This document shows, in pieces, positions 1 through 5,912 of a DNA stretch of 5,912 nucleotides. Position numbers and translations under genes: made by a program. Position 1 is the first letter of the stretch. Every line of letters starts with the position of its first letter. The stretch comes from Bryobacteraceae bacterium. GTDB lineage: Bacteria; Acidobacteriota; Terriglobia; Bryobacterales; Bryobacteraceae. The stretch covers positions 1 to 5,912 of the forward strand of contig JANXXV010000506.1 in the NCBI GenBank assembly GCA_025350445.1, read 5' to 3'. The notes beneath the pieces were generated by a model. It ran no database searches. It worked only from the letters and a program-made list of their open reading frames with translations, and had not been told where the DNA came from.

Positions 1-135
1 TCGGCACCAAACATTTGTCGGTCATAGCTTGCCTGCCTAGCCTGGTTTGAAGGATCTCATAGTCAGGCGATCGCGCCCAAGACTGATTCCAGTTTCTGGC
101 TCACACGATCACGCGCCCCGCGTGTTCTGATACTC
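1..135. other. Intergenic region downstream of the DUF1501 gene
   Basis: This stretch lies past the last stop codon of the operon (TAG at 138-136, minus strand). It contains a short perfect GC-rich inverted repeat, listed separately, and a palindromic octamer GCGATCGC at 67-74 that occurs only once and means little alone. A minus-strand ATG at 25-23 opens a frame (MTDKCLVP) that runs off the window edge without a stop. It lacks a clear ribosome binding site and only eight codons are visible, so I do not call it a gene. No convincing promoter was found. Confidence 0.6.
110..124 (-). terminator. Possible weak terminator hairpin after the DUF1501 gene
   Basis: A perfect 6-bp inverted repeat (CACGCG / CGCGTG) with a 3-base loop begins 11 bases after the TAG stop of the DUF1501 gene. 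In the minus-strand transcript it would form a short, very GC-rich stem. No T-run follows (the next bases read ATCGTGTGAG), so it does not meet the usual intrinsic-terminator pattern. It could be a weak or Rho-assisted stop, a 3'-end stabiliser, or chance in GC-rich sequence. Confidence 0.25.
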
Positions 136-1569
136 CTAGCCGAATACCTTGGTGATCACGCTGCCGCCGAAATCAGTCAGTTTTTCATGCCTGCCGTTAT
201 GCAGATACCAAAGCTGGTTTTGGTCCAGACCCAGCGCGTGCAGAATCGTCGCATGGAAGTCCCGCATGTGGTGACCGTTCACCGCGCGCAGACCCATCTC
301 ATCCGTCTCGCCAATCACTTGTCCACCCTTCACGCCTCCCCCGGCGAACCACATCGTAAACCCATGCGGATTGTGGTCGCGCCCGTTGCCGCTTTGCGAC
401 ATCGGCAGACGGCCGAATTCGCTGCCCCAGACCACGAGAGTGGAATCCAGCAGGCCACGCTGCTTCAGGTCTTTGAGCAGCGCCGCGACGGGTTGGTCCG
501 TCAGGCCGCACATCTTTTCGTGATTCGCTACCAGGTCTTTGTGCGCGTCCCACTGAATGCTTACCGGGCCGCCTCCAGAGTACAACTGCACGAAGCGGAC
601 GCCCCGCTCCACCATGCGGCGCGCCAGCAGGCATCGCGTTCCGAAGTCCGCGGTGTGTTTCCGATCGAGCCCGTACATTTTTCTGGTCGCCTCGGATTCC
701 TTGGTCAGGTCGACAGCCTCCGGCGCGTGGCTCTGCATGCGGAAAGCCAGTTCATAGGAACTGATGCGCGCCGCCATCCCGGTGTCGTTCTCCGACGTGT
801 CCAGATCGTTCATCTTCTGCAGCAGATCCAGCGTGGCCCGCTGCCGCTTGGCGGTCATGCCCTCAGGCGGCTTCAGATTCAGAATGGGATTGGAACCGCT
901 GCGAAGAAGTGTCCCTTGATAAACGGCGGGCAGGAATGCCGAGCCCCAGCAGGGCGTTCCGCCTTCGGGCGTCCCTTCCGGCTGTGGCATCACGACGTAC
1001 GCCGGCAGATTCTCACTTTCGCTGCCGAGCCCATACGTTACCCAGGACCCCATGCTGGGATATCCCATCAGAATACGGCCGGTGTGGACCTGATACATCG
1101 CGGGAGCGTGAACGACACTTTCGGTATAGAAGTTGCGGACGAAGCAGATATCGTCGACACACTGCGCGACATTGGGAAACAGCGCTGAGACGTCCATGCC
1201 GGATTGCCCGTGCTTCTTGAATTCCCAGGGCGAGGAGAGAAGCGGATCGTCGCCTTTCGTAAATTGGCTTTCGATTCGGCCAAAGCTGTCCGGGAGCTTC
1301 TGGCCTTGAAATTTCTTGAGCATCGGCTTGGGATCGAAAGTATCCACGTGGCTCGGCGCGCCCACCATGTAAAGGAATATCACCGATTTGGCTTTCGCTT
1401 CAAAGTGCGGCTTCTTCGACGCCAAAGGATTGCCGCGGACCTTCGCGGCAGCTTCCCGCGCCAGCATCTGCTGCAACGCCAGCGCGCCGAAGCCGTGTGC
1501 CGCGCCGCGCAGAACATCGCGCCGGGTGAGCGCGGGCCGAAAATGCTCAGGGTATATAGACAAACTCAT
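136..1569 (-). CDS. DUF1501 family protein with Tat signal (477 aa)
   Basis: This is an exported protein of the DUF1501 family, whose biochemical function is not established. The family belongs to the alkaline phosphatase/sulfatase fold group, so a metal-dependent hydrolase is a reasonable inference. The N-terminus carries a twin-arginine motif TRRDVL (residues 15-20) followed by a hydrophobic stretch to about residue 36, suggesting export folded through the Tat pathway. Candidate metal-binding motifs are HVDTFDPK (74-81), WDAHKD (340-345), SEFGR (383-387) and GRDHNPHGF (396-404). Length is normal for the family, with no truncation. The ATG at 1569-1567 lies 20 bases before the stop of the upstream DUF1549/DUF1553 gene, a 23-base overlap. 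No Shine-Dalgarno sequence precedes it, so expression probably depends on coupling to the upstream gene. DUF1501 genes habitually pair with DUF1549/DUF1553 genes in Planctomycetes, Verrucomicrobia and Acidobacteria, which supports a joint role. Substrate and partner interaction are unknown. Confidence 0.93.
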   Translation of the reverse strand: MSLSIYPEHFRPALTRRDVLRGAAHGFGALALQQMLAREAAAKVRGNPLASKKPHFEAKAKSVIFLYMVGAPSHVDTFDPKPMLKKFQGQKLPDSFGRIESQFTKGDDPLLSSPWEFKKHGQSGMDVSALFPNVAQCVDDICFVRNFYTESVVHAPAMYQVHTGRILMGYPSMGSWVTYGLGSESENLPAYVVMPQPEGTPEGGTPCWGSAFLPAVYQGTLLRSGSNPILNLKPPEGMTAKRQRATLDLLQKMNDLDTSENDTGMAARISSYELAFRMQSHAPEAVDLTKESEATRKMYGLDRKHTADFGTRCLLARRMVERGVRFVQLYSGGGPVSIQWDAHKDLVANHEKMCGLTDQPVAALLKDLKQRGLLDSTLVVWGSEFGRLPMSQSGNGRDHNPHGFTMWFAGGGVKGGQVIGETDEMGLRAVNGHHMRDFHATILHALGLDQNQLWYLHNGRHEKLTDFGGSVITKVFG

Positions 1570-3727
1570 TGCGATTCAGAAGAGCCAGACAGAAGTCCGG
1601 CATCGATCCTTCTGCGGTGAAAAACTCGTTCGCCATTTTGATCTCGCTTGCTACAGGCAGTCGGGAAAGCGTCAGCTTATAGGCGCGCCGCAACTGGCAG
1701 ACGCGGTCCGGGCCGCATTCGGTCTTGAGCCGCTCGGCAAACGCCTCGGATTGCTCATGCATAAACCCGCTGTTCATCAGAGTCAGCGCCTGTAATGCAT
1801 GCGTACTGGTTAGCCGCACCGGGCAGGACGTCATGGTGTCGGGCTGATCGAAGTTCATCAGCAGCGGCAACCGAACGGTGCGCTTGTTCAACAGATACAG
1901 GCTGCGGCGGTTGTGCTCATTCTTATCCGCTAAGAGAGGCCAGAGATTGTCGGGTTCGGCCTCACTAAAAATCAACTCGTAGATTTCTTTGTCAATGGGC
2001 ACCTTCACAGGCACGCCGCCCATGCGCGGATTCAGCTTCCCGGTAGCTGCCAGGACGCCATCGCGAATCGCCTCGCCTTCCAGCCGCCTGCGGTTCGCCC
2101 GCCAATAGAGAGCGTTGTCCGGATCGCTTTTCGACTTCCGCAAGTCATCCGAGGCAGATTGCATGTAAGCGCTGGAGAGAACGATCATGCGGTCAATGGC
2201 CTTGACGCTCCAGTTGTTCGTCATGAACCCGGTGGCGAGCCAATCCAGCAGTTTCGGATTGGTGGGGCGTTCGCCAAGTCTCCCAAAATCGTTCGGCGTG
2301 CGCACCAGACCGGTGCCCATGCGGAACTGCCAGATGCGGTTCACCATCACGCGAGCGGTGAGCGGGTGCTCCTCGGAAGCCAGCCAGTTCGCCAAGGCCG
2401 AGCGCCGGCTGCACGCGTCTCTTGTGACGCCTCCGTTGTTCACCGAAAGGACCGAGGGCAGGCCAGGCTCAACGGGAGCGAGCTTCTGATGGGCGTCCCC
2501 GATCTTCAGGATGTACGCCTGCGGAGCCTGGGCTGCATTCTGAACGGCGTATGCAGTGGGGAGCGGCTGCGGTTCAGTGAGTTCGATTTCATGCAGCCGC
2601 TTGCGCAGCGCCGTGCGGCGTTCGCGGTCAGGGGTGGACAACACCGCCAGCACTTCATCCCATGAGGATCCGATTTGCGCCGTGGCGTCCTTGGCCAGCC
2701 GCGTTTGTTCTTCGGTGCGTTTTTCCTTCGGCGCATCGAGAGCTTCGCGGAGCTTCGGCTCCAGTTGCGCGGTCTTCTCCGCCTTGATCTTCTCGCGATA
2801 AGGCTTTTCGATCTCCGCAATCTGGTCGTTGATGGGCTTCAAGCGCGCTTCGTAGACTTTGACATCCTGGGCGTGCTGCCCGCGTTCTTCACTGGAAGAC
2901 AAGTCCACATCTTTGCCTTCGGTTGAGGCGAAGACGGCTTGCATGCGGTAATAATCGGCCTGCAGGATAGGATCGAATTTGTGATTGTGACACTTGGCGC
3001 AGCCGATGGTCATACCCAGGAACACAGATCCGATAGCCCCGGACATTTCGCTCAACACTTCCTGCCGGTTCGCTTCTTCGTCCTGATTACCGCCCACCAA
3101 ATGGATCGGCCCGGCGCGATGAAAACCGGTTGCGATCAAAGCATCGTTGCTGCGCGGGTAGAGTTCATCGCCGGCGATTTGTTCCTTCACGAACAGGCTG
3201 TATGGCTTGTCCCGATTGAAGCTGCGGACCACGTAGTCTCTGAAGCGCCAGGCGTGCAGGCGTTCCAGGTCGAGTTCGTAACCGTTCGTGTCGGCATAGC
3301 GGATCACATCCAGCCAGCGCTGTGCCCAACGTTCGCCGTAGTGCTGGGATTGGAGCAGCCGGCCCACCACCTTCGCATAGGCATCGGGAGAATGGTCCGC
3401 CAGAAACTGGTCTACTTCAGCGGGAGTGGGCGGCAGCCCGATGAGGTCGAGCGTGACGCGGCGCAACAGACGGGCCTTGCCGAGTGGGGCGGACGGTTTC
3501 ACATTCTTCGCATTGAGCGCTTCCAGCAGAAACGCATCGATCGGCGTCCGGACCCACGGATCTTCGACGGCAGGAATCGCATCGCGGATAGGCTTCTGAA
3601 ACGCCCACCAGTTGCGGCGATTTCCGATGAAGGCTTCTTCCTTCGGATCTACTCTCGGATCCGGCCACGCAGTTGCCGCAACAATGATTAGGATTCCGGC
3701 GGCAATGGCGGTGCGTCTGCGGCGCAT
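1547..3727 (-). CDS. Secreted DUF1549/DUF1553 (PSCyt2-PSD1) protein, no N-terminal cytochrome domain
   Basis: A 726-residue exported protein of unknown function. A signal peptide or membrane anchor occupies residues 1 to about 22 ([11 protein letters not shown], then a hydrophobic core). The DUF1549 domain spans roughly 60-265, with family signatures [16 protein letters not shown] (87-102), [16 protein letters not shown] (131-146) and [11 protein letters not shown] (243-253); the last holds a CxxCH sequence that could bind haem c. A Lys/Glu-rich, probably coiled-coil segment covers about 283-384. DUF1553 follows from about 441 to 705 ([37 protein letters not shown]), ending in [11 protein letters not shown]. 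Larger relatives have an extra N-terminal PSCyt1 cytochrome domain, absent here; the sequence goes from signal peptide to the linker RNWWAFQKP (38-46). I chose the ATG at 3727-3725 because it starts the signal peptide and follows a purine-rich GAGGAGA; an in-frame ATG at 3772 would add 15 unlikely residues and overlap the upstream gene. It pairs with the overlapping DUF1501 gene. Confidence 0.92.
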   Translation of the reverse strand: MRRRRTAIAAGILIIVAATAWPDPRVDPKEEAFIGNRRNWWAFQKPIRDAIPAVEDPWVRTPIDAFLLEALNAKNVKPSAPLGKARLLRRVTLDLIGLPPTPAEVDQFLADHSPDAYAKVVGRLLQSQHYGERWAQRWLDVIRYADTNGYELDLERLHAWRFRDYVVRSFNRDKPYSLFVKEQIAGDELYPRSNDALIATGFHRAGPIHLVGGNQDEEANRQEVLSEMSGAIGSVFLGMTIGCAKCHNHKFDPILQADYYRMQAVFASTEGKDVDLSSSEERGQHAQDVKVYEARLKPINDQIAEIEKPYREKIKAEKTAQLEPKLREALDAPKEKRTEEQTRLAKDATAQIGSSWDEVLAVLSTPDRERRTALRKRLHEIELTEPQPLPTAYAVQNAAQAPQAYILKIGDAHQKLAPVEPGLPSVLSVNNGGVTRDACSRRSALANWLASEEHPLTARVMVNRIWQFRMGTGLVRTPNDFGRLGERPTNPKLLDWLATGFMTNNWSVKAIDRMIVLSSAYMQSASDDLRKSKSDPDNALYWRANRRRLEGEAIRDGVLAATGKLNPRMGGVPVKVPIDKEIYELIFSEAEPDNLWPLLADKNEHNRRSLYLLNKRTVRLPLLMNFDQPDTMTSCPVRLTSTHALQALTLMNSGFMHEQSEAFAERLKTECGPDRVCQLRRAYKLTLSRLPVASEIKMANEFFTAEGSMPDFCLALLNRNEFVYIP

Positions 3728-3729
3728 GT

Positions 3730-3736
3730 CTCCTCT
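3730..3736 (-). promoter_or_regulatory. Shine-Dalgarno site for the DUF1549/DUF1553 gene, overlapping the upstream stop
   Basis: On the minus strand the sequence reads TAGAGGAGACATG. The first TAG (3737-3735) is the stop of the RdgB-UDGb fusion gene, and AGAGGAG sits directly before the ATG at 3727. The ribosome binding site thus shares bases with the stop codon. It decides the start of the downstream gene in favour of 3727 over the in-frame ATG at 3772, and implies that both genes are read from one mRNA. Confidence 0.7.
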
Positions 3737-4958
3737 ATTCTTCACACAACACAGAGGCCTTTTCAAATACATCCAGCAGCATACGGTCCGTCAGCTTGCC
3801 GGTGGAAGTATTCTGCCGGCTTGGATGATAGGAACTGAGCAGCAGTGGTTGTCCGTCCCCAACCGCGTGAACCACATTGTGGCCGAATGCGAAGGGCGCC
3901 CGTGTGTGGATGATTCCCTGTTCTTTTAGGATGGCGAGGTAGTTGTCGAAGGCGAGTTTCCCCAGCGCCACCACCACCTTCAAATTTCGCAAGAGCTGTA
4001 GTTCCCGCACCAGATAAGGCCGGCAGCGCGCTATTTCATCGATGTCAGGCTTGTTATCGGGCGGAGCGCAGCGGACCGACGCTGCGATATAGGCGTCGTT
4101 AAGTACCAACCCATCGTCCAGGTACCGGCTGCCGGGTTGATTGGCGAAACCCGCCGCATGCAGCGCGCGGTACAGGTAGTCACCGGAACTATCCCCGGTG
4201 AAGACACGACCGGTGCGGTTGGCTCCGTGAGCGCCAGGGGCCAAGCCGATGATGGCCACGCGCGCCTTCGGATCGCCGAAGGACGGCACCGGTTTGCCCC
4301 AATAATCCCAATCGCGAAACGCACGGCGCTTCACCAGTGCGATCTGCGTGCAGTGTGCCACTAGACGCGCGCATTGACGGCATTCGACGATCTCCCGCTG
4401 CAGCGCTTCGAGTAGATATTCGCGCATGGCCGCCAGGGCCCGGGCCCGGTGGCTGACCGTTTGCTTCTGTGCGACCGGCACTTCGCCAAAGCTGCGGCCG
4501 AAGCCGGGGTAGTAGAACAGGGGATCGTAACCGAAACCACCGCTGCCTCGCGGCGCATGAAGCAGCTCGCCTTCCACTTCGCCGCGAAACGTTTTCAATA
4601 ATTGCCCTTGACGCGCCAGCGCGATCACGGAAACAAATCGGGCGCGGCGATCCGCGATGCCACCCATACGCTCCAGTACCAAACGGTTATTGGCCTCATC
4701 CGTCGCGCCTTCGCCGGCATAGCGGGCCGAGTAGACCCCGGGGGCTCCGCCAAGCGCGTCTATCACCAGACCCGAGTCATCCGCAAACACTTCCTCCGCG
4801 GTGAACCGGCTGTAATAGATCGCCTTCTGAATTGCGTTGTCTTCGAACGTCTGTCCGGTTTCCTCGCATGGCTCGATGGTGGAAAGACCGGGCAGTACTT
4901 CGGCGCCAAACTCACGCAGTTTCCCTGCATTCGTGGTGGCGCCGTACAGCTTCTTCAC
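3735..4958 (-). CDS. Fusion of RdgB/HAM1 dITP/XTP pyrophosphatase and family 5 uracil-DNA glycosylase (UDGb)
   Basis: A single 407-residue frame encodes two complete enzymes. Residues 1 to about 186 are RdgB/HAM1, which hydrolyses dITP, ITP and (d)XTP to the monophosphate and pyrophosphate. Its motifs are all present: TTNAGK (8-13), FADDSGL (58-64), [10 protein letters not shown] (73-82), GFGYDPLF (141-148) and SHRARAL (169-175). From about 187 to 407 lies a family 5 uracil-DNA glycosylase. Four cysteines fit a 4Fe-4S cluster (C193-x2-C196, C297-x14-C312). Other signatures are [12 protein letters not shown] (219-230), [19 protein letters not shown] (238-256), CAPPDNKP (297-304) and [14 protein letters not shown] (377-390); D256, N301 and H378 are candidate active-site residues. 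Some characterised UDGb enzymes also excise hypoxanthine and xanthine. Both halves have the usual stand-alone length, and the linker is essentially one helix. The start is GTG, overlapping the rph stop as GTGA, with AGAAGGAAG about 12 bases upstream. An internal ATG (4427-4425, M178) has no Shine-Dalgarno sequence, so separate UDGb initiation is unlikely. No stop or frameshift is visible at the junction. Confidence 0.93.
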   Translation of the reverse strand: MKKLYGATTNAGKLREFGAEVLPGLSTIEPCEETGQTFEDNAIQKAIYYSRFTAEEVFADDSGLVIDALGGAPGVYSARYAGEGATDEANNRLVLERMGGIADRRARFVSVIALARQGQLLKTFRGEVEGELLHAPRGSGGFGYDPLFYYPGFGRSFGEVPVAQKQTVSHRARALAAMREYLLEALQREIVECRQCARLVAHCTQIALVKRRAFRDWDYWGKPVPSFGDPKARVAIIGLAPGAHGANRTGRVFTGDSSGDYLYRALHAAGFANQPGSRYLDDGLVLNDAYIAASVRCAPPDNKPDIDEIARCRPYLVRELQLLRNLKVVVALGKLAFDNYLAILKEQGIIHTRAPFAFGHNVVHAVGDGQPLLLSSYHPSRQNTSTGKLTDRMLLDVFEKASVLCEE

Positions 4959-5689
4959 TTCGATGCGAGCGCTTCCTTCTGAATCTCGATCAAGTCGCGG
5001 ACGCCGCGCGAAGCCATCGCGATCATAGACAGCAACTGCGTGTCGTTGAACGGAGTCTTCTCTCCGGTCGCCTGCAACTCAACGAAATGGCCGGAGCCGG
5101 TCATCACCACGTTCATGTCCACCTCGGCCTGCGAATCTTCTTCATAGTTCAGATCGAGCATCACCTCGCCGCGGACTACGCCGACGCTGGTTGCGGCGAC
5201 GAATTCCTTGATCGGGATGGTCTTCAGCTTGCCGAACGAGACCAGTTTCCGCAGCGCCATCACCAGCACCACGTAGGCGCCCGTGACCGCGGCGGTGCGC
5301 GTGCCGCCATCGGCCTGCAGCACGTCGCAATCGATGATGATACTACGCTCGCCCAGCGCTTGCAGGTCCACCACCGTGCGCAAAGAACGGCCGATCAGGC
5401 GCTGAATTTCCAGCGTGCGTCCACTCGGCCGGCCCTTCACAATCTCGCGCGGCGTGCGTGTTGCCGTGGCTCGCGGCAACATGGAATATTCCGCCGTCAC
5501 CCAACCCTTGCCGGTGCCGCGCTGAAATGCCGGGACCGTTTCCTCAATGGAGGCAGCGCATAGAACGCGCGTGTTTCCAACTTCGATGATGGCGGAGCCT
5601 TCGGCGGTCAGCAGATAATCGGTGATCAGCCGGACCGGGCGCATTTCATCCGCTTCGCGGTTTTCTCTTCTATTGATGGATTTTTGCAA
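4955..5689 (-). CDS. rph: Ribonuclease PH
   Basis: RNase PH is a phosphate-dependent 3'-to-5' exoribonuclease that trims the 3' ends of tRNA precursors and other RNAs, releasing nucleoside diphosphates; it works as a cytoplasmic hexameric ring. The 244 residues match the usual length. Signatures include [14 protein letters not shown] (62-75), [15 protein letters not shown] (90-104), [20 protein letters not shown] (119-138), acidic residues D179 and D185, and the phosphate-site region TGSG (197-200) with ELQATGE (204-210). The start appears to be TTG at 5689-5687: the family's N-terminal pattern R-x-D-G-R-x-x-D-x-L-R-P-V is matched by residues 7-19, so the ATG at residue 16 would delete conserved sequence. 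In that pattern the common DGR reads ENR here. A GAG overlapping the upstream stop is the only Shine-Dalgarno-like sequence. The stop overlaps the next GTG start by four bases. An rph-rdgB pairing is common in bacteria and fits RNA and nucleotide housekeeping. Confidence 0.96.
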   Translation of the reverse strand: MQKSINRRENREADEMRPVRLITDYLLTAEGSAIIEVGNTRVLCAASIEETVPAFQRGTGKGWVTAEYSMLPRATATRTPREIVKGRPSGRTLEIQRLIGRSLRTVVDLQALGERSIIIDCDVLQADGGTRTAAVTGAYVVLVMALRKLVSFGKLKTIPIKEFVAATSVGVVRGEVMLDLNYEEDSQAEVDMNVVMTGSGHFVELQATGEKTPFNDTQLLSMIAMASRGVRDLIEIQKEALASK

Positions 5690-5696
5690 TGGGAAC

Positions 5697-5837
5697 TCAA
5701 TTCGCTTTCATGCCGTAGTAAAACACCAGGGCGACCAACAGGAATCCTATGAAAATCAGTACCAGACAAGGGATGGCGCCTTGCGCTCGTGGAGATACGC
5801 CTCGCTTCTTCCCGCGTGCCAGTTTATATTTACCCAC
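5697..5837 (-). CDS. Small single-span membrane protein (46 aa)
   Basis: I do not recognise this protein. The frame starts at GTG (5837-5835) and ends at TGA (5699-5697). An AGGA eight bases upstream of the start supports initiation. The first 18 residues are strongly basic ([12 protein letters not shown], then SPRA). A hydrophobic segment from about residue 21 to 42 ([20 protein letters not shown]) is long enough for one membrane span, and a short tail GMKAN follows. By the positive-inside rule the basic N-terminus should be cytoplasmic. The gene sits 13 bases after the preceding stop and seven bases before the rph start, so it is probably co-transcribed with both. The frame stays open upstream of the GTG to the window edge, but that extension overlaps a better coding frame and is less likely. 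Function is unknown; a role linked to RNase PH is only a guess from position. Confidence 0.72.
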   Translation of the reverse strand: MGKYKLARGKKRGVSPRAQGAIPCLVLIFIGFLLVALVFYYGMKAN

Positions 5838-5845
5838 ACTGTCGA

Positions 5846-5849
5846 TCCT
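5846..5849 (-). promoter_or_regulatory. Shine-Dalgarno site for the 46-aa membrane protein
   Basis: AGGA on the minus strand, eight bases before the GTG at 5837. It lies in the 13-base gap after the TGA at 5853-5851 of the preceding gene. This spacing is close to ideal and is the main reason for choosing GTG 5837 as the start. Confidence 0.55.
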
Positions 5850-5850
5850 A

Positions 5851-5912
5851 TCACTGCGCCTTGCGTCCGCGTAAGAAAACAGCGGTCTGGTGGAAGAAGT
5901 CGTCCAATGCGG
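5851..5912 (-). CDS. C-terminal end of an unidentified protein (cut by window edge)
   Basis: One minus-strand frame entering from the right edge reads ALDDFFHQTAVFLRGRKAQ and then stops at TGA (5853-5851). Its third codon positions are mostly G or C, as in the known genes of this window, while the competing open frame is less biased. The stop falls 13 bases before the start of the small membrane protein, consistent with an upstream member of the same operon. Nineteen residues are too few to identify the family, and no motif is recognised. It could still be a chance open frame. Confidence 0.5.
   Translation of the reverse strand, partial: ALDDFFHQTAVFLRGRKAQ

Noticed and set aside
1..25. Start of a further minus-strand gene at ATG 25-23 (MTDKCLVP)
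   Set aside because: Only eight codons are visible and no clear Shine-Dalgarno sequence precedes the ATG.
67..74. GCGATCGC palindrome resembling the cyanobacterial HIP1 octamer
   Set aside because: A single copy in GC-rich sequence; nothing else suggests a cyanobacterium.
187..1188. 333-codon plus-strand open frame opposite the DUF1501 gene
   Set aside because: It lies wholly antisense to a strongly recognised gene, has an Arg/His/Gln-rich composition typical of GC-rich shadow frames, and shows no family motif.
2939..3691. 250-codon plus-strand open frame opposite the DUF1549/DUF1553 gene
   Set aside because: Antisense to conserved DUF1549 sequence, with no recognisable domain; explained by the codon bias of the true gene.
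3728..3772. In-frame upstream ATG extending the DUF1549/DUF1553 protein by 15 residues
   Set aside because: The extension would overlap the fusion gene by 38 bases and put non-signal-like residues before a good signal peptide; the ATG at 3727 has the better ribosome binding site.
4380..4440. Possible frameshift or assembly error creating the RdgB-UDGb fusion
   Set aside because: Motifs of both families lie in the same frame right up to the junction and both domains have normal length, so no frame change is needed. A small error cannot be fully excluded without reads.
4832..5563. 243-codon plus-strand open frame opposite rph
   Set aside because: Antisense to a clear RNase PH gene and rich in His/Arg/Gln runs, with no recognisable domain; a shadow frame.

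Overview
The window looks like part of a bacterial chromosome of moderately high GC (roughly 58-60% by eye). Every supported gene lies on the minus strand, so transcription runs from the right edge (5912) to the left edge (1). A paired DUF1549/DUF1553 gene and DUF1501 gene, next to an RNase PH - RdgB housekeeping pair, suggests an Acidobacteriota genome of the Solibacter/Bryobacter type. Planctomycetota or Verrucomicrobiota are possible alternatives. This placement rests on gene content only.

In transcription order: (1) the last 19 codons of an unidentified gene enter from the right edge (5912-5851). (2) A 46-residue single-span membrane protein, too short for a standard ORF listing, follows at 5837-5697. 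(3) rph, encoding RNase PH, is at 5689-4955 and starts at TTG. (4) A 407-residue gene at 4958-3735 overlaps the rph stop by four bases (GTGA). It joins a complete RdgB/HAM1 non-canonical purine NTP pyrophosphatase to a complete family 5 (UDGb) uracil-DNA glycosylase with almost no linker. (5) A secreted DUF1549/DUF1553 protein begins seven bases after that stop, at 3727-1547. (6) A Tat-signal DUF1501 protein overlaps it by 23 bases, at 1569-136. The last 135 bases carry no convincing gene, only a small GC-rich hairpin.

The spacing between genes is 13, 7, -4, 7 and -23 bases, so the set reads as one compact operon with translational coupling at two junctions. The front part concerns nucleic-acid housekeeping: RNA 3'-end trimming, nucleotide-pool cleaning and base excision. 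The back part is a pair of exported proteins of unknown function typical of Planctomycetes and Acidobacteria, with no obvious biochemical link to the front.

The most interesting object is the RdgB-UDGb fusion. RdgB removes dITP/dXTP from the nucleotide pool. Some studied UDGb enzymes excise hypoxanthine and xanthine as well as uracil from DNA. The one polypeptide could therefore guard both the pool and the genome against the same deaminated purines. I see no CRISPR array, mobile element, tRNA or rRNA.
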